Positions 47,161 through 54,862 of a stretch of DNA of 54,862 bases are shown here, piece after piece. A program made the position numbers and the translations under genes. Source of the stretch: Treponema sp. GTDB taxonomy: Bacteria > Spirochaetota > Spirochaetia > Treponematales > Breznakiellaceae. The stretch lies in assembly GCA_031256635.1 (NCBI GenBank), contig JAIRQF010000088.1:1-54862 (forward strand). The letters are read 5' to 3'. The notes below the pieces were generated by a model, which did not search any database, was not told the origin of the DNA, and was given only the letters and a program-made list of their open reading frames with translations. The number at the start of each line of letters is the position of its first letter. Within the stretch, counting starts at the first letter, position 1.

Positions 47161-50112
47161 TCATAGAGGCTTAAAATATTTTAAAAGGCAGCGCCACAGT
47201 TCCTGCGATGTAAACGGTTTGCTCAAGCAATCAGGCATACCGCTTGCCTTGTATACCTCCAAATCCTCGGTCATAATGTTAGCCGTCATTGCAACAAGGG
47301 GAATGCCAAGGTTAAGCTTTGTGATTTCAGAAGACGCTTCAAATCCGTCCATGACAGGCATGTGCATATCCATTAATATCAGATCAAACTGCTTTTCGCC
47401 GTTGAATTTTCTCTCTTTAATCATATCAAGGCCTATTTTTCCGTTTTCCGCGATAACGGTATTCAATCCGACTCTCGCAAGATGTTCCCTGATAACAAAT
47501 TTATTCATATCATTGTCTTCGCAGACCAGAACTTCGCCTTCAAGCGTCGGTTTTTCAATATCATTAAGAATGGATTCCTTTTCTTGCTTTTCATCTTCCG
47601 TTACAGGAATTGTATCAAAAATAAGATCAAAACTGAACTTGCTCCCTATCCCCAATGTGCTTTCAACCAAAAGCTCTCCGCCCATCATTTCCACAATATT
47701 TCTGGTAATCGCAAGGCCAAGTCCCGTGCCGCCGTATTTGCGCATTGTTCCCGATTCCGCCTGCGTAAAGGGTTCAAATATTTTATCAATTTGCTCGCTT
47801 GTCATTCCGATGCCGCAGTCTTTTATCTCGAAATGAATGGCGACTGAATCATTGTCCTTATACGTTATTTCCGAAAGAAGCTTTACCATTCCGGCGTGGG
47901 TAAATTTTATGGCGTTGGAAAGAAGATTTACAAAAACCTGGCGCAGCCTTGTCGGATCACCTAACGGCTTCATTCCGACGCTCGGCTCGGCGTAAAAATG
48001 CAGCATAATGCCTTTTTCAACGGCTTTCGGCATAACAAGGGTTCTGCAGCTTCTGAAAAGTTCATGAATGTCAAAAGGAATTTTTTCGAGTTCCATTTTA
48101 CCGGATTCAATTTTTGAAATATCAAGTATATCGTTTATAATCTGAAGAAGCCATTCAACATTTGTTTTGATTTTATCAAGATAGTCCCTTGTTTTAGGCG
48201 ATGTTTCGCTGTCCAGAGCAAGCTCGGAAAATCCCATGATGCTGTTCATCGGCGTCCGTATTTCATGACTCATGTTGGCGAGAAATACCGATTTGGAAGT
48301 ATTCGCCATCCTTGCCGCGTCAAGCGCTGTTGTCAGCTCCCGCTGGGATCTGTTCAGTTCAAAGGTGCGCTCCTGCACAAGATTTTCCAGGCGTTTGCTT
48401 TCATTGAATTTTCTCTGAAACATGAAAAGCATAAAGGCGGTGCATAATACAAACAGGGGAATGCCGATTAAAAGCGGAAGACGCGCCTGCATTAGCTGCA
48501 AACGATAATCGAAAGTGCGCCGCATCCACTGCCCGGAAATGGCGCCTGTATCAATCAAGCCAAGAGCCTTGTCAACTATCGAACAAAGTATTTCTTCATT
48601 CCTGTTGAATCCAAAGGTGGAATTAAATGTGCGATCGAATACAACATTAGCCTTATAACCCGGAAGCCCCCGGTAATTTGTCAAAAGAAGGAAACGGTAC
48701 TGGCTGGACATAACCATATCCACTTCGCCGCGATCAAGCGCGCTGAACGCGTCAGCCGAGCTTTCATATTCAATGGTATATTCATGATCCGGAAACCATG
48801 ATCTAAATAATTCGGCATAGGCGGTACTTGCAGATAAACCAATTTTAATGACATGTATTTCGCTGAGACTGACATTGGGATAGTCAGATTTTGACAGCAG
48901 CGCATAATTATCGGTGATGATCGCGGTTTGAGGCCAAATAAAACGACCCTTGCGATCTTCGGTTTGAATCAGCTCGGTAAGCATGGATACTTCTCCGGCT
49001 TCAAGCATAATGACCATATCGGGCCATTCTAAAGACAGGTTATTGGAATTGACCATGGAAAAGGTAAGCCCGGTAAGCGATTGAACTTCATCCAGTACTT
49101 CAATAGCGATTCCCTGCCATTGTCTTTCCTGAGTGTTATAAAAACAAAGGGGATAATTATCAGCTTCGGCCGCATACCGCACAACAGGATTTGTCTGCAA
49201 ATATTCTCTTTCCTCATCAGTAAGATGATTGAAAAGTTTATGGCTCAGATATTCACGATACCCCTGGCTGTAAAGCTGCGTCAGATACTGAAAACCTCCG
49301 CTGGCAAGCGCTTTTTGCACAACAGAAATTACAGGTTCAAACCGCGCGTTTTGCGCTGCCATGGAAACAGGACTGAAAACAATCGGAAAAAAATCAGCGG
49401 CGGTTACATCATCGTAAATATCAAACGCGGACTCGCAGGAATTTTCACCGAAAAAAGCGTCAGCTTCACCGTTTTTAAGCTGTAAATAAGCGGAGTCAAA
49501 ATCATTGACAAAGACCGATTCAAATCTATGGAATGTATTTGATGATATTAATTGATTTGGCGTTAATGATCCTTCCAGAAAGATAAAACGAAGCGGACGG
49601 GTTTCTTCAATATCGGAAAAAGACCTGCTTCCCGCTATACGGAAATATTTCAATGTGCGCTGGATTATGGGGCTTGTCATGTAATATGTTCTGCGCCGTT
49701 CTTCGGTAGGTGATAATATACCGGTAAAATCAATTTCTCCCGTTCTGAGTCCTGAAATTATATCGCTCCAATTATAAATAGCGGGTTTAAATTGAATTTC
49801 CAGAATACCGGTAAGCCATTCGCAAAAAAGAGCGGAAAACCCTCTTACTTCATTGTCTTTGTTGTAAAACGCTTCTATGGTGGGAGTCATTCCGTATATA
49901 AAGGAAATTCCCTGTCTTTGAAGCGTTTCAACAGCGGATATTTCCGCTTCTGTAATGCCCGGAATATCGCGAAAATTTGCATATGGGTATGCCGTGGATT
50001 GATTACCTGCTGAATCACCGCAGGAAAACAGCAAAACAAAAGCAGAGAATAAACCAAGAAAATAGGCAACGCCGCGGAAAGCTTTGCTGGAGGTACGACT
50101 TATTACACGCAT
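47161..50112 (-). CDS. Hybrid histidine kinase with two SBP_bac_3-like periplasmic domains (BvgS/EvgS-like), HisKA-HATPase-REC, no Hpt
   Basis: Two solute-binding-like domains, TM, MSHEIRTPMNSIMGF, GTGLGLAITRNI, LILMDMHMPVMDG; stops right after REC. Start proposed at ATG 50112 (MRVISRTSS) followed by a lipobox-like LFSC. Confidence 0.87.
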   Translation of the reverse strand: MRVISRTSSKAFRGVAYFLGLFSAFVLLFSCGDSAGNQSTAYPYANFRDIPGITEAEISAVETLQRQGISFIYGMTPTIEAFYNKDNEVRGFSALFCEWLTGILEIQFKPAIYNWSDIISGLRTGEIDFTGILSPTEERRRTYYMTSPIIQRTLKYFRIAGSRSFSDIEETRPLRFIFLEGSLTPNQLISSNTFHRFESVFVNDFDSAYLQLKNGEADAFFGENSCESAFDIYDDVTAADFFPIVFSPVSMAAQNARFEPVISVVQKALASGGFQYLTQLYSQGYREYLSHKLFNHLTDEEREYLQTNPVVRYAAEADNYPLCFYNTQERQWQGIAIEVLDEVQSLTGLTFSMVNSNNLSLEWPDMVIMLEAGEVSMLTELIQTEDRKGRFIWPQTAIITDNYALLSKSDYPNVSLSEIHVIKIGLSASTAYAELFRSWFPDHEYTIEYESSADAFSALDRGEVDMVMSSQYRFLLLTNYRGLPGYKANVVFDRTFNSTFGFNRNEEILCSIVDKALGLIDTGAISGQWMRRTFDYRLQLMQARLPLLIGIPLFVLCTAFMLFMFQRKFNESKRLENLVQERTFELNRSQRELTTALDAARMANTSKSVFLANMSHEIRTPMNSIMGFSELALDSETSPKTRDYLDKIKTNVEWLLQIINDILDISKIESGKMELEKIPFDIHELFRSCRTLVMPKAVEKGIMLHFYAEPSVGMKPLGDPTRLRQVFVNLLSNAIKFTHAGMVKLLSEITYKDNDSVAIHFEIKDCGIGMTSEQIDKIFEPFTQAESGTMRKYGGTGLGLAITRNIVEMMGGELLVESTLGIGSKFSFDLIFDTIPVTEDEKQEKESILNDIEKPTLEGEVLVCEDNDMNKFVIREHLARVGLNTVIAENGKIGLDMIKERKFNGEKQFDLILMDMHMPVMDGFEASSEITKLNLGIPLVAMTANIMTEDLEVYKASGMPDCLSKPFTSQELWRCLLKYFKPL

Positions 50113-50380
50113 AAAACCTTTCAGAACATGATAATCGCAAATATGCTTCAAGCATCCGCATACCCGGATGGAATTTAACACCTTTTACCAATAATTATAC
50201 TCCTATATGGTAGAAAGTGCAAGAAAATACAAAAGCATTACTTAAGACACAGTTATCCGGGCTTACTATAGAAGTATATTAATCTATAATGTTGAATATT
50301 AATAATAATATTGTGTTTAATCCGGTTCAATTTTTATATCAATAGTCGCTTGTAAACTCGGTTAGTTTTACAAGAGCTTT

Positions 50381-50743
50381 TCAATACTGCCATAATCTTG
50401 TAATTTCTCCTCTTACAACCAATATAAGAGTGCTTCCGTCCTGTTCCGGAAGTCTTGATACCATTACGCAAAAATCAGAATGTGTTGTCATTATAAGCGA
50501 AAAATTGGGAATTAAATTTTCCATTGCGGCCGCGAAAAGACGGCGGTAAGAAGCGGTGGTTTCCTTGACCAACATAAAATCATTCTGCTTTTCTATCCAT
50601 CTTAGAGCATTGGCTTCGCTGTTAAAGAAAACAGTGACCGATTCACTATATGATACCAAACCCTGTATCTCATCCATTGGACCTGCAAAAAGCGCGGCGG
50701 ACGCAAACAGCGTTATAAAAACAGCAAAAAATATTTTTCTCAT
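50381..50743 (-). CDS. Small secreted protein of unknown function
   Basis: Signal peptide MRKIFFAVFITLFASAALFAGP; about 100-aa mature domain. Confidence 0.65.
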   Translation of the reverse strand: MRKIFFAVFITLFASAALFAGPMDEIQGLVSYSESVTVFFNSEANALRWIEKQNDFMLVKETTASYRRLFAAAMENLIPNFSLIMTTHSDFCVMVSRLPEQDGSTLILVVRGEITRLWQY

Positions 50744-50890
50744 ATCTTACTCCCTGAATAAAATTAAAAAAATAAACGATTTAACAATCATTTATATAAA
50801 TATTAATCATATTGTTATTATATCACATATTGATTTTATAAGCAGATATTTTGATCATATTGATAAAAATAATTTAGCTGAATATACAAC

Positions 50891-51412
50891 CTACATTTTC
50901 GATTTATACAACGAAAAATTCTCATGATCAAAACAAACAAAAATTACTTTATTTACGCAGGGCGCTTCATTTAATGTATGCCGGACTGTGTTAACTGCAA
51001 TTTCCGCGGCCTTCTCTTTGGGATAACCGTAGACTCCTGTGCTGATATTCGGAAAGGCGATGCTTTCTATTCCATTTTCCTGCGCAAGAAGTAAACTCTT
51101 TCTGTAACAGGAAGCAAGCAGTTCCGGCTCTCCTTTTGTACCGCCGCGCCATACAGGACCAACCGTATGTATCACATATTTCGCAGGCAGCTTTCCCGCT
51201 CCTGTAATAACCGCGTCACCTGTCGAGCACGGCTCATTCGGGCGGCGGCTATGTGCAATTTTTATACATTCATTGAGCAGCTCAGACCCTGCCGCTGCAT
51301 GTATCGCGCCATCCACGCCACCGCCGCCCATCAAGCTTGAGTTCGCCGCATTTACGATTGCATCAACAGTGAGGGTGGTGATGTCAGAGAGGATTGTTTC
51401 TAGGGTTGGCAT
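50891..51412 (-). CDS. Macro-domain protein (YmdB-like ADP-ribose/O-acetyl-ADP-ribose hydrolase family)
   Basis: [43 protein letters not shown]-type motif ([17 protein letters not shown]). Confidence 0.94.
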   Translation of the reverse strand: MPTLETILSDITTLTVDAIVNAANSSLMGGGGVDGAIHAAAGSELLNECIKIAHSRRPNEPCSTGDAVITGAGKLPAKYVIHTVGPVWRGGTKGEPELLASCYRKSLLLAQENGIESIAFPNISTGVYGYPKEKAAEIAVNTVRHTLNEAPCVNKVIFVCFDHENFSLYKSKM

Positions 51413-51587
51413 AATAATTCTCCTGTTTAGTATAGCTTATAATCATTTTCAAACCATTCACATTCTACAAGTCATGCAACATCCTTTCTGCATTTTTACA
51501 TTTTTCAAGGTAATCAAGCGGCAATGTTACACCAGCAATGTTTTCCATTTATTATGGAGTATTAGGACACATACGAGTATTCAGACA

Positions 51588-53354
51588 CTAATGCAAATGC
51601 TCGAAACCTCTTTTAATAACTTTTGCCATTAAATATCGTCGTTGCTTTAAAAATTCGAAATACTCAAGGTGCTCCCAATTATCAGGTAAAGCATGATCCG
51701 CGTATATATTCTCTTTCTCACCTATAGGGATTTTAGCAAGCTGCTCTTTCATATAAACTGACGGACTTGTGTCAAGTATTTCTATATTATCATGCCACTC
51801 AATAAAAGCAAAATTTGCATTTTGATTACGATCACGATCTTCTGTGATGCCAATTTTTTTAAGGTATGCTTTTGGGAACAAATGATGACGTTCCAGAGCA
51901 TTTTTTGTTCCACTGGCAGATGGATTAAACAATTCTCTAGTATGCAGCGTTGAGAACAGTACTTTTGAATCAAGTATATTCAGAGCTGCACAATAACCAA
52001 ACCACGACGGATTTCGCGGAGCAGAGTTGGCTAAATTATTAGGCAAGGTAATTTCAAAAAAATCATGAGTAAACACAGCGTTGATTTTATTTTCAAGAAA
52101 AGCCGAAAAAGCATCAGATGTTTTAATGCCACGCAAGTCAGCTAAATCAGATTCCATGTCTGTCTCATGTGCGCCAGTATAATAACCTGTAACCGATGTC
52201 ATAAAAAACCATTTAACTATGAGTTTACGGAGAGTTGCTTCATTCATGCCATAATCGAATTTTCCAATCAAATACATAGCATATGAATACACCAAAGCAT
52301 TTTCAGAAGAAATTAACATTTTTGATACAAACCCAGCTGCTTCGATACATTTTATAAAGTTTTTCCATACTTCAATATTTAATACTTTATCAAGAATTAC
52401 TTTAAGTTTATCGAATTGCTGAGTACGAAGATCATTAGAATAAACACCATTAACAAAATCCCGTCCGCGAAGAAGCATATACGCATAACGAAGTCTTGCT
52501 CTTTGAAAACCAAAGCTCATCGCAACACGAATAATATGCGCTGGAGACGGTTCAAACAGAAAATTATATGCTGTACCATGTTTAGGAATTTTTGCACTAC
52601 GGCAAAAGTCTTCAATTTTTTGCCTGCCTTCCTGCCAATGAACTGAAATAAGCGTTAAAATAAAATCATCTTCACCGAGAGGCTTCCCGCCGGAATTTAC
52701 CCGCACAAAAATATCAGCAACACTTTCTTCATCAGTATTTCCATTAATTTCTAAAGTAGGAATACTAAATTCACCAAGTGAAAGTAAGTCCATTATATTC
52801 TGCTGGATTAATTGTTTTTCATCATTGTTAAGTAAAACACTCGTTTTTTCGCGGCTTTCAATTATAGCTTGCACTTTCTCTGTAATGTATTCAAAACTAC
52901 GTGATTCATTAAGAAATACATCGCTTATATCATATATCCATTCTGCGGCACGTTTAGTAGCATTATCACCAACTTCAAATCTTCGACATAATGGATTAAA
53001 CGATATAATAACAGGCTTTTCCTTGAAGTCCTCATCAACAATTTTCTTTCCTCGCATAACTGCAAAGAGAGATGTTAATCTTTGCTGTCCGTCAATAACA
53101 AGACTTTTTGGTGAAGAGAAAGCCTTATTTTCAATGCCAATCTGTTTTACTTTATCTGAATTATCAGCTGAATCCCAAATCATTAGATACCCAATAGGCC
53201 AACCTTTCAACATAGAATCGAGTAGATCACGTACTTTTTTAGCTTTCCAAACATAACCACGTTGCAATTCCGGTAACCCGAGTTTACCATTATCGACTTC
53301 CATAATTAAATCTTTTAGTCTACGTGTTACAGGTGTAAAAAGTAACTTTGCCAT
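51588..53354 (-). CDS. GmrSD-like protein (DUF262-DUF1524 fusion), putative type IV restriction
   Basis: LPELQRGYVWK, VIDGQQRLTSLFAV; C-terminal ERHHLFPKAYLKK. Start set to ATG 53354 with AAGGAG upstream. Confidence 0.85.
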   Translation of the reverse strand: MAKLLFTPVTRRLKDLIMEVDNGKLGLPELQRGYVWKAKKVRDLLDSMLKGWPIGYLMIWDSADNSDKVKQIGIENKAFSSPKSLVIDGQQRLTSLFAVMRGKKIVDEDFKEKPVIISFNPLCRRFEVGDNATKRAAEWIYDISDVFLNESRSFEYITEKVQAIIESREKTSVLLNNDEKQLIQQNIMDLLSLGEFSIPTLEINGNTDEESVADIFVRVNSGGKPLGEDDFILTLISVHWQEGRQKIEDFCRSAKIPKHGTAYNFLFEPSPAHIIRVAMSFGFQRARLRYAYMLLRGRDFVNGVYSNDLRTQQFDKLKVILDKVLNIEVWKNFIKCIEAAGFVSKMLISSENALVYSYAMYLIGKFDYGMNEATLRKLIVKWFFMTSVTGYYTGAHETDMESDLADLRGIKTSDAFSAFLENKINAVFTHDFFEITLPNNLANSAPRNPSWFGYCAALNILDSKVLFSTLHTRELFNPSASGTKNALERHHLFPKAYLKKIGITEDRDRNQNANFAFIEWHDNIEILDTSPSVYMKEQLAKIPIGEKENIYADHALPDNWEHLEYFEFLKQRRYLMAKVIKRGFEHLH

Positions 53355-53430
53355 TGACGAAAATCTCCTTAATAAAACTAACATCTACTATACACTATTA
53401 ACCCTATAATATCCATGCTATAATCCAACC

Positions 53431-54861
53431 ATGACCACAGTAATACACAACCAAATTGTTAACTTCATCTGGGGAATAGCCGACGATTGTCTTCGTGACG
53501 TTTATGTTCGCGGAAAGTACCGCAATGTAATACTCCCAATGACAGTAATTCGCAGGCTTGATGCTGTTTTGGAACCAACTAAAGAAAAGGTTCTTGCCAT
53601 GAAAAAGAACCTTACAAAAAATAAAATCACTAATCAAACGCCTGCTCTTTGTAATGCAGCAAAACAAGCATTTTGCAATTCATCCAACTTCAATCTGCGT
53701 GATCTTACCGCTCGATCAAGCAAAGCAAAATTGAAAGCTGATTTTAACGCTTACCTTGACGGGTTTTCTCCAAATGTTCAGGAAATACTTCTTAAGTTTA
53801 AATTTCGTGATGAAATTCCTACGATGCTGGAAGCTGATATACTCGGCGCAATAGTAGAAAAACTTGTTTCTCCAAAAATCAATTTAAGTCCAAAACCAAT
53901 TCTTGATGAGAAAGGCAAAGTGCGTTTGCCAGGTCTTGATAATCATTCAATGGGAACCATATTTGAAGAATTAATCCGAATGTTCAACGAAGAAAACAAT
54001 GAAGAAGCGGGAGAACATTTTACTCCTCGTGATGTTGTTGAACTTATGGCAGACTTTATTTTTACTCCGATAGCTGGAAAAATTCTTGACAGCACATATT
54101 CCTGTTATGACGGCGCTTGCGGTTCGGGCGGTATGCTGACAGTTGCAGAAACACGTCTTGTGGAACTTGCGGCAAAAAAGAAAAAGAAAGTTTCCATTCG
54201 TCATTTCGGTCAAGAAATTCAAGGTGAAACTTACGCTATTGCCAAAGCCGACCTGCTTTTAAAAGGAGACGGCGCGCAGGCTGATAATATCACTTTTGGT
54301 TCGACTTTATCTAACGATAATAATTCTTCCCGTGAATTTGACTTTATGCTTTCCAATCCGCCTTACGGTAAATCATGGAAAGTAGATGCCGATAAAATGG
54401 GCGGTAAAAAAGGAATAATTGACAGCCGTTTTATTTTTCCTTTTGAGGGAGATGCCGAATTCAACATGATACCTCGTTCTTCCGATGGTCAGCTTCTTTT
54501 TCTTCTTAATAATGTTTCAAAAATGAAAAAAGATACGCCGACAGGAAGCCGTATTGCAGAAGTTCACAACGGCTCTTCACTTTTTACAGGCGACGCAGGA
54601 CAAGGTGAAAGCAACGCACGTCGTTACATGATAGAAAAAGACCTTGTGGAAGCGATCATCGCCCTGCCAGAAAAGATGTTTTACAATACTGGTATTGCTA
54701 CTTTTATTTGGGTACTCTCAAATAAAAAAGAGAGAAAGCGTAAAGGTAAAATACAATTGATTGACGCTACTTCCATAAAAACACCGCTTCGTAAAAATTT
54801 GGGCGATAAAATTGCGAACTTTCTATTAAAGACAGGAAAAAAATCCTTGACCTTTATTTGA
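53431..54861 (+). CDS. hsdM: Type I restriction-modification methyltransferase subunit, C-terminus apparently frameshifted; gene continues off window
   Basis: FIWGIADDCLRDVYVRGKYRNVILPMTVIRRLD, HFTPRDVVELM, YDGACGSGGML, LSNPPYGKSWK. After LRKNLGDK the family-typical CELS...DRKKILDLYL continues in another frame. Confidence 0.9.
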   Translation: MTTVIHNQIVNFIWGIADDCLRDVYVRGKYRNVILPMTVIRRLDAVLEPTKEKVLAMKKNLTKNKITNQTPALCNAAKQAFCNSSNFNLRDLTARSSKAKLKADFNAYLDGFSPNVQEILLKFKFRDEIPTMLEADILGAIVEKLVSPKINLSPKPILDEKGKVRLPGLDNHSMGTIFEELIRMFNEENNEEAGEHFTPRDVVELMADFIFTPIAGKILDSTYSCYDGACGSGGMLTVAETRLVELAAKKKKKVSIRHFGQEIQGETYAIAKADLLLKGDGAQADNITFGSTLSNDNNSSREFDFMLSNPPYGKSWKVDADKMGGKKGIIDSRFIFPFEGDAEFNMIPRSSDGQLLFLLNNVSKMKKDTPTGSRIAEVHNGSSLFTGDAGQGESNARRYMIEKDLVEAIIALPEKMFYNTGIATFIWVLSNKKERKRKGKIQLIDATSIKTPLRKNLGDKIANFLLKTGKKSLTFI

Positions 54862-54862
54862 A

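Noticed and set aside
39029-47836. Plus-strand ORFs under the kinases with recurring peptides (RPSPVPPYL, IPIPLSFTSK), e.g. 39029-39361, 41220-41573, 43751-43990, 46166-46411, 47138-47836
   Set aside because: They are the antisense of the conserved HATPase G-box region, so their similarity follows from the paralogous kinases on the other strand; no independent start signals seen.
37933-50181. Recent gene conversion among the tandem kinases
   Set aside because: Kinase cores are very similar in protein but the DNA differs at many synonymous sites (compare 41551-41700 with 47961-48110), so no long identical tract was seen; a formal test is needed.
1-54862. CRISPR arrays, rRNA or tRNA genes
   Set aside because: No spaced direct repeats, rRNA-like or cloverleaf sequences noticed by eye; a tRNAscan/CRISPR search would be decisive.

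Overview
The window looks like a spirochaete (Treponema-like) chromosome segment; this is inferred from gene content and style, not from a search. It is mostly ordinary, tightly packed genes with four notable areas. (1) 965-5075: an operon of CheY-like, CheX-like, degenerate DAGK-like and membrane CheA-like kinase genes, with no visible CheW or MCP. (2) 35.1-50.2 kb: six histidine kinases, five of them in one apparent minus-strand operon, plus a free-standing receiver. One kinase (45523-47145) has lost the phospho-acceptor His (MSNEMRTP instead of MSHEIRTP) and its receiver but keeps an Hpt domain. Two neighbours lack an Hpt. This suggests a split phosphorelay in trans and is my best candidate for an undescribed system. 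(3) 8.7-11.9 kb: a very AT-rich single-polypeptide type IIG-like restriction-modification gene. (4) 50.9-54.9 kb: a defence-like region with a macro-domain protein, a GmrSD-like protein and a type I HsdM that carries an apparent 1-nt frameshift near the window end. Metabolic genes include GH13, GH115, an iorA/iorB/paaK operon, AsnA, malic enzyme and thymidine kinase. An IS630-like transposase remnant sits at the left edge. A perfect 18-bp-arm palindrome lies at 18637-18674. I saw no rRNA, tRNA or CRISPR array.
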